A stretch of 7,108 bases of DNA from contig SKOM01000273.1 of NCBI GenBank assembly GCA_007120095.1, forward strand, positions 1 through 7,108, written 5' to 3'. This stretch comes from Candidatus Competibacteraceae bacterium. GTDB lineage: Bacteria; Pseudomonadota; Gammaproteobacteria; Competibacterales; Competibacteraceae. The notes beneath the pieces are model-generated. The model was not told where the DNA came from. It did not search any database and saw nothing but the letters and a program-made list of their open reading frames with translations. This document shows positions 1 through 5,801 of the stretch, in pieces. The stretch's first letter is position 1, and the number at the start of each line of letters is the position of its first letter. The translations under genes were made by a program, and so were the position numbers.

Positions 1-1004
1 AGATTCACCCGATAGCTTTTTTCTAAATCGGTGGTGGCAAACAAATGATCCATCAGCCGTTGCGCGTCTACCCGATTAGAGCGCGGGCCGATAACGAGTC
101 GCACCGGATTTTCGTGGTCTGACTCATCGCGCAGATCATCGACCATCGGTAATTTCTTGGCCTGCATCTGGGCGGCGATTTGTTCCATAATCCGTGAGCT
201 GGACACTTGGTAAGGCAGTTCACTGATGACGATTTCGCCGTTATCACGTTCATAGCGGGCGCGCAGACGCAGACTGCCGTTGCCGCTGCGGTAGAGTTTG
301 TGCAGCTCCTCACGGCCAGTAATTAACTCGGCCCCTCCTGGATAATCGGGACCGTGAATATGTTGGCACAACGTGGCGATATCGCTGTCAGGCGCATCGA
401 GCAGCGTTATGCACGCGGCGATGACTTCGTTCAGATTATGCGGCGGGATGTCGGTGGCCATGCCTACGGCAATGCCCATCGCCCCATTGAGCAGAATTTG
501 CGGCACCCGCGCCGGTAAGCGTACCGGCTCTTGTAATGTACCGTCAAAATTGGGCACCCAGTCACTGGTGCCTTGATCCAGCTCGGCCAGCAGCAGCCGG
601 GCAAAGGGGGTCAGCCGCGCCTCGGTGTAGCGCATGGCGGCAAACGATTTCGGATCGTCAATCGAGCCCCAATTGCCCTGACCGTCCACCAGTGGATAAC
701 GATAGGAAAACGACTGCGCCATCAGCACCATCGCTTCATAACAGGCCGAATCACCGTGGGGGTGGTATTTACCCAGGACATCGCCAACGGTACGCGCTGA
801 TTTTTTATGCTTGGCGGCTGCTGATAAGCCCAGCTCCGACATGGCGTAGACGATGCGCCGTTGCACCGGTTTGAGACCGTCGCCAAGGTGGGGCAAGGCG
901 CGGTCCAGGATGACGTACATGGCATAATCCAAATACGCCTTTTCGGCAAATAAATCGAGCGCAAAGCGCTCGATGCCGTCGCTAGGCAGCAGTGTTTCAG
1001 ACAT
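1..1004 (-). CDS. parC: DNA topoisomerase IV subunit A (ParC), 5' part
   Basis: Topoisomerase IV subunit A is the DNA-cleaving and rejoining subunit. With ParE it forms a cytoplasmic A2B2 enzyme that decatenates daughter chromosomes. The visible 334 codons (family length about 750) cover the winged-helix/tower core. Seen: KPVQRRIVYAM near residues 45-55, the quinolone-resistance segment YHPHGDSACYEAMV (80-93), the catalytic pair R125-Y126 in FAAMRYTEARL, QEPVRLPARVPQILLNG, GMATDIPPHN and the KKLPMVDDLRDESDHENP block. The last codons (ATTDLEKSYRVN) match E. coli ParC very closely, which separates it from GyrA. Ser86 and Glu90, equivalent to E. coli Ser80 and Glu84, are the quinolone-sensitive residues. 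The ATG at 1004-1002 begins MSETLLPSDGIERFAL; no clear Shine-Dalgarno precedes it. The gene lies 12 bases after the small lipoprotein gene on the same strand and is cut by the window edge. Confidence 0.96.
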   Translation of the reverse strand, partial: MSETLLPSDGIERFALDLFAEKAYLDYAMYVILDRALPHLGDGLKPVQRRIVYAMSELGLSAAAKHKKSARTVGDVLGKYHPHGDSACYEAMVLMAQSFSYRYPLVDGQGNWGSIDDPKSFAAMRYTEARLTPFARLLLAELDQGTSDWVPNFDGTLQEPVRLPARVPQILLNGAMGIAVGMATDIPPHNLNEVIAACITLLDAPDSDIATLCQHIHGPDYPGGAELITGREELHKLYRSGNGSLRLRARYERDNGEIVISELPYQVSSSRIMEQIAAQMQAKKLPMVDDLRDESDHENPVRLVIGPRSNRVDAQRLMDHLFATTDLEKSYRVN

Positions 1005-1016
1005 GGAGATAGGGCA

Positions 1017-1238
1017 TTATTCGGCGTGTTCTAGGCCGTAGTAACTGAAGCGATTTTTCATCGACATGGGAGTGGATACAATGTGGCCGCCACGCATATC
1101 ATCCGGCACCGGGTGGGTCTGTGGATTCACTAAGTGCGGTTTGTTTTGCACCAGCAGGGTTTCGGAGACCAGGGTGCAGCCGCCAGCAGCGAGCACCAAA
1201 CCAGCGCAGGTTATTATCAACAGCGGTTTGCGAAGCAT
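1017..1238 (-). CDS. small putative lipoprotein, function unknown
   Basis: I do not recognise this 73-residue protein. From the chosen start it reads MLRKPLLIITCAGLVLAAGGC: a basic n-region, a hydrophobic stretch and a lipobox-like LAAGGC with Cys21 as the probable lipidated residue. The -3 position is Ala rather than the preferred Leu, so lipidation is likely but not certain. The mature part is about 50 residues, polar, with several Pro and His, and ends FSYYGLEHAE. An in-frame ATG five codons upstream (1253) is possible, but GAGG at 1247-1250 sits 8-9 bases before the ATG at 1238 and favours the shorter form. The gene ends 12 bases before parC on the same strand, so they are probably co-transcribed. 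This is the first gene after a divergent intergenic region. Reality as a gene rests on the good ribosome binding site, signal sequence and tight packing. Confidence 0.7.
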   Translation of the reverse strand: MLRKPLLIITCAGLVLAAGGCTLVSETLLVQNKPHLVNPQTHPVPDDMRGGHIVSTPMSMKNRFSYYGLEHAE

Positions 1239-1312
1239 GAGCACATTCCTCATTGAGTGGACACAGGATCATCGACTGTCACCAGCCATGGGCAAACAAC
1301 AACAGAGCATTT

Positions 1313-1340
1313 ATCTTATCATTCATTGCTGATTTGCAAA
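1313..1340 (-). promoter_or_regulatory. candidate sigma-70 promoter for lipoprotein-parC
   Basis: On the minus strand TTTGCA (1340-1335; four of six matches to TTGACA) is followed after 16 bases by TAAGAT (1318-1313; four of six matches to TATAAT). It lies about 75 bases upstream of the lipoprotein start. No better pair was found by eye in this interval. The -35 lies inside the palindrome at 1331-1342. Confidence 0.4.
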
Positions 1341-1342
1341 TC
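1331..1342. repeat. perfect 12-bp palindrome, possible operator
   Basis: GATTTGCAAATC is its own reverse complement over all 12 bases; the flanking bases (T on each side) break the symmetry. It covers the candidate -35 of the leftward promoter, a position typical of a repressor operator. The cognate regulator cannot be identified from the window, and chance occurrence in AT-rich DNA is possible. Confidence 0.45.
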
Positions 1343-1413
1343 TTTGCCACAAGGGTAACAACAGCGGCGCAGGCGGAATAGAGCAGATAACCGTAATTAA
1401 ATAATGTGCCGAT

Positions 1414-1467
1414 GGAATACGAATATATTTACCACTATCCATGGTATCCGCACAGACAGGGTATTCC
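1414..1467. repeat. paired inverted repeats upstream of the leuC promoter
   Basis: An outer pair, GGAATAC (1414-1420) and GTATTCC (1461-1467), encloses an inner interrupted palindrome TACCA-N7-TGGTA (1430-1446). The two pairs do not share a centre. The cluster ends 18 bases before the TTGACA hexamer, where an activator such as a LysR-type regulator could bind. LysR-type control of leucine genes is known in other bacteria, but the classical T-N11-A box is not matched exactly, so the role is inference. Confidence 0.3.
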
Positions 1468-1484
1468 AAAATGTTGGAAAAAAC

Positions 1485-1512
1485 TTGACAATACACGGTT
1501 ACACATCATTTT
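1485..1512 (+). promoter_or_regulatory. candidate sigma-70 promoter for leuCDB
   Basis: A perfect -35 hexamer TTGACA lies at 1485-1490. The best -10 at allowed spacing is CATTTT (1507-1512, 16-base spacer), which is weak with three of six matches. A strong -35 with a poor -10 would fit a regulated or activator-dependent promoter. The resulting leader before leuC would be only about 30 bases, leaving no room for a transcription attenuator. Confidence 0.4.
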
Positions 1513-1534
1513 CCCACGGGCTGTAAACTATTTT

Positions 1535-1540
1535 ACGGAG
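1535..1540 (+). promoter_or_regulatory. leuC ribosome binding site
   Basis: ACGGAG is the only good Shine-Dalgarno match here. It is 11 bases before the ATG at 1552 but only 2 bases before the in-frame TTG at 1543, which decides for the ATG as the leuC start. Confidence 0.6.
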
Positions 1541-1551
1541 TATTGTTTGGA

Positions 1552-2961
1552 ATGACCGGGAAAACCCTTTACGAAAAACTCTGGGATGCGCATGTGGTGC
1601 GCGCCGATGCCGATGGCACTGCGCTGATATACATTGACCGGCATCTGGTTCATGAGGTGACGTCACCGCAGGCATTCGAGGGCTTGAAACTGGCGGGGCG
1701 GCAACCGTGGCGGGCAAGTTCCATTCTCGCTGTGGCCGATCATAATGTGCCCACTACAGACCGCTCGCAGGGCATTGCCGATCCGGTGTCGCGTTTACAA
1801 GTCGAAACCCTCGACACCAATGCCCGCGATTATCATCTGACCTACTTTAATATGAATGACCGCCGTCAGGGCATTGTCCATGTGATTGGCTCTGAGCAGG
1901 GAGCTACCCTGCCGGGCATGACCGTAGTCTGCGGTGACTCCCACACCTCGACGCATGGGGCATTTGCTACTTTGGCGATGGGTATTGGCACCTCCGAAGT
2001 GGAGCATGTGCTGGCCACTCAATGTCTGCTGACTCGACAGATGAAAACGCTGCAAGTGCGTGTTGAGGGTCAGGTCGGTCCAGGGGTAACGGCCAAAGAC
2101 ATTATGCTGGCGATTATCGGTGAAATCGGCACAGTCGGGGGTACCGGTTATGCGATTGAATTTGCCGGTGAGGCGATTCGCGCTTTAAGCATGGAAGGGC
2201 GGATGACCATCTGCAATATGAGCATCGAGGCCGGGGCGCGTTGCGGTATGGTAGCGGTCGATGACACCACCATTGAGTATCTGCGCGGTCGGCCGTATGC
2301 GCCTCAGGGCGAGCTGTGGGACTGTGCGGTTGACGCCTGGCGCGAATTGGTCAGCGATGCTGATGCGGTGTTTGATAAAGTCGTGGTGCTGGATGGCACG
2401 GCGATTCAACCTCAGGTCAGTTGGGGCACATCACCGGAGATGGTGGTGTCAGTGGGCGGCCGGGTGCCAGACCCGAGTGAGGAAGCCGATCCGGTCAAGG
2501 CCGAAGGGATGCAGCGGGCTTTGCAGTATATGGACTTGGTACCGGGGGTGCCGATCAGTGCCATCACTTTGGATCGGATTTTTATCGGTTCATGTACGAA
2601 TGCACGCATCGAAGACCTGCGGGCCGCCGCTTCAGTAGTTCGCGGGCGCAAAATCGCCCCGACCCTGAAACAAGCCATGGTGGTACCCGGTTCCGGGTTG
2701 GTTAAAGTCCAGGCGGAAGCCGAGGGCTTAGACCAGGTATTTATTGAGGCCGGGTTCGAATGGCGCGAGCCGGGTTGTTCCATGTGCTTAGCCATGAATG
2801 CTGACCGGCTGCAACCGGGTGAGCGCTGTGCCTCGACCTCAAACCGCAATTTTGAAGGGCGTCAGGGCAGTGGTGGGCGGACTCATCTGGTCAGTCCAGC
2901 CATGGCGGCCGCCGCAGCGATTGCCGGTCATTTTGTCGATGTACGGGAGTTTAGTTCATGA
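1552..2961 (+). CDS. leuC: 3-isopropylmalate dehydratase large subunit
   Basis: Isopropylmalate isomerase large subunit: with LeuD it converts 2-isopropylmalate to 3-isopropylmalate through isopropylmaleate in leucine synthesis, in the cytoplasm. At 469 residues it is close to E. coli LeuC (466) and aligns over its full length. Seen: KTLYEKLWDAHVV at the start, YIDRHLVHEVTSPQAF, VADHNVPT, VVCGDSHTSTHGAFATLAMGIGTSEVEHVLATQ, and the aconitase-family [4Fe-4S] cluster cysteines C348 (IGSCTNARIEDLRAA), C409 and C412 (GCSMCLAMN). ERCASTSNRNFEGRQG near the C-terminus forms part of the active site. The ATG at 1552 is preferred to TTG 1543 from ribosome-binding-site spacing and from the E. coli N-terminus. 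The stop overlaps the leuD start by 4 bases (ATGA), which indicates translational coupling. No residues appear to be missing. Confidence 0.97.
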   Translation: MTGKTLYEKLWDAHVVRADADGTALIYIDRHLVHEVTSPQAFEGLKLAGRQPWRASSILAVADHNVPTTDRSQGIADPVSRLQVETLDTNARDYHLTYFNMNDRRQGIVHVIGSEQGATLPGMTVVCGDSHTSTHGAFATLAMGIGTSEVEHVLATQCLLTRQMKTLQVRVEGQVGPGVTAKDIMLAIIGEIGTVGGTGYAIEFAGEAIRALSMEGRMTICNMSIEAGARCGMVAVDDTTIEYLRGRPYAPQGELWDCAVDAWRELVSDADAVFDKVVVLDGTAIQPQVSWGTSPEMVVSVGGRVPDPSEEADPVKAEGMQRALQYMDLVPGVPISAITLDRIFIGSCTNARIEDLRAAASVVRGRKIAPTLKQAMVVPGSGLVKVQAEAEGLDQVFIEAGFEWREPGCSMCLAMNADRLQPGERCASTSNRNFEGRQGSGGRTHLVSPAMAAAAAIAGHFVDVREFSS

Positions 2962-3608
2962 AAGCCTTTACCCAACACACCGGTCGGGTTGTGCCCCTGG
3001 ATCGCGCTAATGTCGATACCGATGCCATTATCCCCAAGCAATTTTTGAAATCGATTAAGCGCACCGGCTTTGGGGTCAATCTATTTGATGATTGGCGTTA
3101 TCTGGACAAGGGCGAACCGGGTGGGGACAATACCCAGCGGCCTCTGAATCCCGATTTTGTCCTGAACCAGCCGCGCTATGCCGGGGCGAGTATTTTGCTG
3201 GCGCGAAAAAATTTCGGCTGTGGCTCTTCGCGGGAACATGCGGTATGGGCGCTGGATGATTACGGCATCCGGGCAGTGATTGCGCCGAGTTTTGCCGATA
3301 TTTTCCACAATAACAGCTTTAAAAGCGGTTTATTGCCTGTCGAGCTGGATGAAGCCGTGGTGGAGCGCTTATTCCGTGAGGTTGAAACGCAACCGGGTTA
3401 TCAGCTCAGTATCGATCTGGCTGAGCAGACTATTACGACCCCCAGCGAAACCTTAAACTTTGCTGTGGACAGTTTCCGCAAACACTGCTTACTGAATGGA
3501 TTGGACGATATCGGCTTGACCTTGCAACACGCCGATGAGATTCGAGCCTATGAACAGCGCCGTTATCAGCAGGCACCGTGGTTATTTGCCGGGGTGGCTG
3601 CCAAATGA
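2958..3608 (+). CDS. leuD: 3-isopropylmalate dehydratase small subunit
   Basis: The small, swivelling subunit of isopropylmalate isomerase, which closes over the LeuC cluster and supplies substrate-recognition residues. It has 216 residues; E. coli LeuD has 201 and the longer gammaproteobacterial forms are near 212-216. Seen: VVPLDRANVDTDAIIPKQFLK (about 11-31), then GFGVNLFDDWRY, PDFVLNQPRYAGASILLARKNFGCGSSREHAVWAL (about 66-99), and IAPSFADIFHNNSFKSGLLPV. The NFGCGSSREHA loop is the family signature. A GGGAG at 2945-2949, eight bases before the ATG, lies within the end of leuC. The start overlaps the leuC stop and the stop overlaps the leuB start, each by 4 bases, so the three subunit and enzyme genes form one coupled operon. 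Confidence 0.97.
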   Translation: MKAFTQHTGRVVPLDRANVDTDAIIPKQFLKSIKRTGFGVNLFDDWRYLDKGEPGGDNTQRPLNPDFVLNQPRYAGASILLARKNFGCGSSREHAVWALDDYGIRAVIAPSFADIFHNNSFKSGLLPVELDEAVVERLFREVETQPGYQLSIDLAEQTITTPSETLNFAVDSFRKHCLLNGLDDIGLTLQHADEIRAYEQRRYQQAPWLFAGVAAK

Positions 3609-4681
3609 GCAAAACGATTTTAGTCTTGCCTGGTGATGGTATCGGCCCGGAAATCACCGCCGAAGCGATAAAATTACTTGAAGCCTTGCGCCGTGATCAC
3701 GGTTTGGCCATCATCTTGGAACAGGGGCTGCTCGGTGGGGCAGCGATTGATGCCACCGGCGAGCCGCTACCGGCTGAAACGCTGGCCAAAGCGCAAGCGG
3801 CCGATGCCGTATTGATGGGCGCGGTCGGCGGGCCTAAGTGGGAGGCCATCGAACGCAGCCGCCGTCCGGAGCGGGGGCTGCTGGCTTTGCGCAGCAGCTT
3901 GGGTCTGTTTGCCAATTTGCGCCCAGCGCTGTTATATCCCCAGTTGGCTGAGGCGTCCAGTTTGCGCACTGAGATTGTTGCCGGTTTGGATATGCTGATT
4001 GTCCGCGAACTGACCGGCGGGATTTATTTCGGTCAGCCGCGCGGTATTGAACACCGTAATGGTCAGCGGGTGGGGTTTAATACCATGGTGTACAGCGAGA
4101 CCGAAATCGAGCGAATTGTGCGTACTGCCTGTGAACTGGCCATGAAGCGCCAGCGCCGGGTGTGTTCCGTGGACAAAGCCAATGTGCTGGAAGTCTCAGA
4201 ATTGTGGCGTGAAGTGGCCAATCGGGTGGCGGCAGACTATCCCCAAATTGAGCTGAGCCACCTGTATGTGGACAACGCCGCCATGCAACTGGTCCGTGCG
4301 CCCAAGCAATTTGATGTCGTGGTCACGGGCAATTTGTTCGGCGATGTGCTTTCCGATTGTGCTGCTATGCTCACCGGTTCGATCGGCATGTTGCCCTCGG
4401 CGTCACTGGATGCCCACGGCAAGGGCCTGTACGAACCCATCCACGGTTCAGCGCCGGACATTGCCGGTCAGGGTAAGGCAAATCCGTTGGCTACGCTGCT
4501 GTCCGTTGCCATGCTGCTGCGCTATACTTTCGATGACAAGCCATTGGCTGAGCGCGTTGAACGGGCAGTCGGACGGGTGTTGGATCAAGGTTGGCGTACA
4601 GCGGATATCCTATCTCCAGGCATGCGTCTGGCTGACACCGTTACCCTAGGTGATGCCGTGATCGCTGCCTTAGCCGATTAA
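3605..4681 (+). CDS. leuB: 3-isopropylmalate dehydrogenase
   Basis: NAD-dependent 3-isopropylmalate dehydrogenase, the step after LeuCD: it oxidises and decarboxylates 3-isopropylmalate to 2-ketoisocaproate. The homodimer is cytoplasmic and uses Mg or Mn. At 358 residues it fits the family (about 345-365). Seen: LPGDGIGPEI at 8-17, VGGPKWE at 74-80, LRSSLGLFANLRP with substrate-binding R96 and R106, VRELTGGIYFG with R134 and catalytic Y141, VDKANVLEVSELWREV with K191, metal-binding D223, D247 and D251, and the NAD-binding loop LYEPIHGSAPDIAGQGKANP (275-294). An in-frame GTG at 3578 would add nine residues overlapping leuD; the ATG at 3605 is chosen because it gives the family N-terminus, lies 7 bases after GGGGTGG, and overlaps the leuD stop by 4 bases. 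Confidence 0.97.
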   Translation: MSKTILVLPGDGIGPEITAEAIKLLEALRRDHGLAIILEQGLLGGAAIDATGEPLPAETLAKAQAADAVLMGAVGGPKWEAIERSRRPERGLLALRSSLGLFANLRPALLYPQLAEASSLRTEIVAGLDMLIVRELTGGIYFGQPRGIEHRNGQRVGFNTMVYSETEIERIVRTACELAMKRQRRVCSVDKANVLEVSELWREVANRVAADYPQIELSHLYVDNAAMQLVRAPKQFDVVVTGNLFGDVLSDCAAMLTGSIGMLPSASLDAHGKGLYEPIHGSAPDIAGQGKANPLATLLSVAMLLRYTFDDKPLAERVERAVGRVLDQGWRTADILSPGMRLADTVTLGDAVIAALAD

Positions 4682-4694
4682 CTGATTTAATCAG
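4676..4694 (+). repeat. two overlapping hairpins at the leuB-asd junction
   Basis: Two stems share the same bases and cannot form together. GATTAA (4676-4681) can pair with TTAATC (4687-4692) around a 5-base loop, and CTGAT (4682-4686) can pair with ATCAG (4690-4694) around TTA. The first stem contains the leuB stop codon. The second reaches into the AGGAG ribosome binding site of asd. Both stems are short and AT-rich. There is no U-tract after them, so this is not a terminator. Confidence 0.4.
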
Positions 4695-4697
4695 GAG
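4693..4697 (+). promoter_or_regulatory. asd ribosome binding site fixing a TTG start
   Basis: A strong AGGAG lies 7 bases before the TTG at 4705. No ATG near this position would give a better N-terminus, so this site decides the unusual start codon. Its first two bases can be paired in the small hairpin just upstream. Confidence 0.75.
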
Positions 4698-4704
4698 TTC
4701 TAAA

Positions 4705-5727
4705 TTGAGTAAGACGTATGATGTTGCTGTGGTCGGTGCCACAGGTGCGGTGGGTGAAGCCATGTTGGCCATTTTGGCCGAGAGTAAGTTTCCGGTGGGT
4801 CAGGTCTATGCTCTGGCCAGCAGCCGTTCTGCAGGCAAATTGGCCGCTTTCGGGGATAAGAATTTAAAAGTACAGAATTTGGCTGAGTTCGATTTCACCA
4901 AGGTGCAGATCGGCCTGTTTTCTGCAGGCGCTGCGATTTCTGCCGAATATGCTCCCAAGGCGGCAGCAGCAGGTTGTGTGGTGATTGATAATACCTCGCA
5001 GTTCCGCTATGACCCGGATATTCCCCTAGTCGTGCCCGAAGTCAACCCCCATGCCATCGCCCGGTACACCACTCGGGGCATCATTGCCAATCCCAATTGT
5101 TCGACCATCCAGATGCTGGTAGCGATTAAGCCGATTTACGATGCGGTGGGTATCGCCCGCATTAATGTCGCAACGTATCAAGCCGTATCGGGCACGGGTA
5201 AAGAAGCCATCGAAGAGCTGGCGGTGCAGTCGGCGGCCTTGCTCAACGGCAAACCCATCGAACCTCAGGTGTATCCCAAGCAAATTGCTTTTAATGTTTT
5301 GCCTCATATCGATGTGTTTCAAGACAACGGGTATACCAAGGAAGAAATGAAAATGGTCTGGGAAACCCAGAAAATTATGGACGATGACACCATCAAGGTG
5401 AATCCGACCGCTGTTCGCGTGCCGGTATTTTATGGCCATAGCGAGGCCGTGCACATTGAAACGCGCGACAAGATCACAGCGGCGACGGCACGCGATATCT
5501 TAAGCCGCGCACCCGGTATTGTAGTGCTCGATGAACAGGCTGATGGAGGCTATCCCACCGCAGTGACTGAAGCCGCTGGGCAAAACCCCGTCTATGTGGG
5601 GCGGATTCGCGAAGATATTTCCCATCCACGCGGTTTAAACCTGTGGGTGGTGGCCGATAATGTCCGTAAAGGGGCAGCGTTAAACAGTGTCCAGATTGCT
5701 GAGCAGCTGATTCGGGATTATCTCTAG
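4705..5727 (+). CDS. asd: aspartate-semialdehyde dehydrogenase
   Basis: NADPH-dependent aspartate-semialdehyde dehydrogenase. It reduces aspartyl phosphate to aspartate semialdehyde, the branch point to diaminopimelate/lysine, threonine and methionine. The enzyme is a cytoplasmic dimer or tetramer. The 340 residues belong to the shorter subfamily found in Gram-positives and pseudomonads, not the 367-residue E. coli form. Seen: the nucleotide-binding VVGATGAVGEAML (9-21), FSAGAAIS, VVIDNTSQFRYDPDIPLVVPEVN, IIANPNCSTIQM with nucleophile C132, TYQAVSGTG with Q159, and TAVRVPVFYGHSEAVHIE with R238 and H245. It starts with TTG. It follows leuB by 23 bases and is probably read from the leu operon, perhaps with a separate control. 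The enzyme looks intact. The related usg-type paralogue is the main alternative, but all four catalytic residues are present, which favours an active enzyme. Confidence 0.94.
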   Translation: MSKTYDVAVVGATGAVGEAMLAILAESKFPVGQVYALASSRSAGKLAAFGDKNLKVQNLAEFDFTKVQIGLFSAGAAISAEYAPKAAAAGCVVIDNTSQFRYDPDIPLVVPEVNPHAIARYTTRGIIANPNCSTIQMLVAIKPIYDAVGIARINVATYQAVSGTGKEAIEELAVQSAALLNGKPIEPQVYPKQIAFNVLPHIDVFQDNGYTKEEMKMVWETQKIMDDDTIKVNPTAVRVPVFYGHSEAVHIETRDKITAATARDILSRAPGIVVLDEQADGGYPTAVTEAAGQNPVYVGRIREDISHPRGLNLWVVADNVRKGAALNSVQIAEQLIRDYL

Positions 5728-5745
5728 GATTTATCTCTAAAGGCG

Positions 5746-5774
5746 TCATCAGCGTGGCCGTCATAACTTACAAT
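5746..5774 (+). promoter_or_regulatory. candidate promoter for fimV
   Basis: TACAAT (5769-5774) matches the -10 consensus at five of six positions. TCATCA (5746-5751), 17 bases upstream, is a poor -35 with three of six matches. Transcription would start about 20 bases before the fimV ATG. No clear terminator hairpin with a T-run was found between asd and fimV, so read-through is also possible. Confidence 0.4.
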
Positions 5775-5801
5775 AGAATGATCAAACTTGGGTGACACAG
5801 C

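Larger units (their letters stand above)
1239..1551. other. divergent intergenic region between lipoprotein-parC and leuCDB
   Basis: This 313-base region separates oppositely transcribed operons and should hold both promoters. It is visibly more AT-rich than its flanks, especially 1310-1345 and 1385-1545. It contains a candidate minus-strand promoter with a perfect palindrome over its -35, a cluster of inverted repeats at 1414-1467, and a perfect TTGACA upstream of leuC. I see no tRNA, no clear intrinsic terminator and no leucine-rich leader peptide of the enteric leuL type. Short ORFs here lack ribosome binding sites. Confidence 0.75.

Noticed and set aside
1066..1332. 88-codon plus-strand ORF opposite the lipoprotein gene
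   Set aside because: It is antisense to the lipoprotein gene and runs through its promoter; the translation shows no signal sequence or family motif.
1326..1350. Sigma-54-like element on the minus strand, TGGCA...TTGCA
   Set aside because: The GG and GC doublets are separated by 9 bases, one short of the strict 10-base spacing, so a sigma-54 promoter is unlikely.
1404..1526. 40-codon plus-strand ORF just before leuC, considered as a leader peptide
   Set aside because: No ribosome binding site, no run of leucine codons, and its start lies upstream of the likely leuC promoter.
2412..2849. 145-codon minus-strand ORF inside leuC
   Set aside because: It lies fully opposite conserved leuC active-site sequence and resembles no protein; it is a shadow frame.
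5026..5454. 142-codon minus-strand ORF inside asd
   Set aside because: It is opposite the catalytic part of asd, has no ribosome binding site evident, and no recognisable motifs.
5728..5801. Possible terminator between asd and fimV
   Set aside because: No stable GC-rich stem followed by a T-run could be found by eye.
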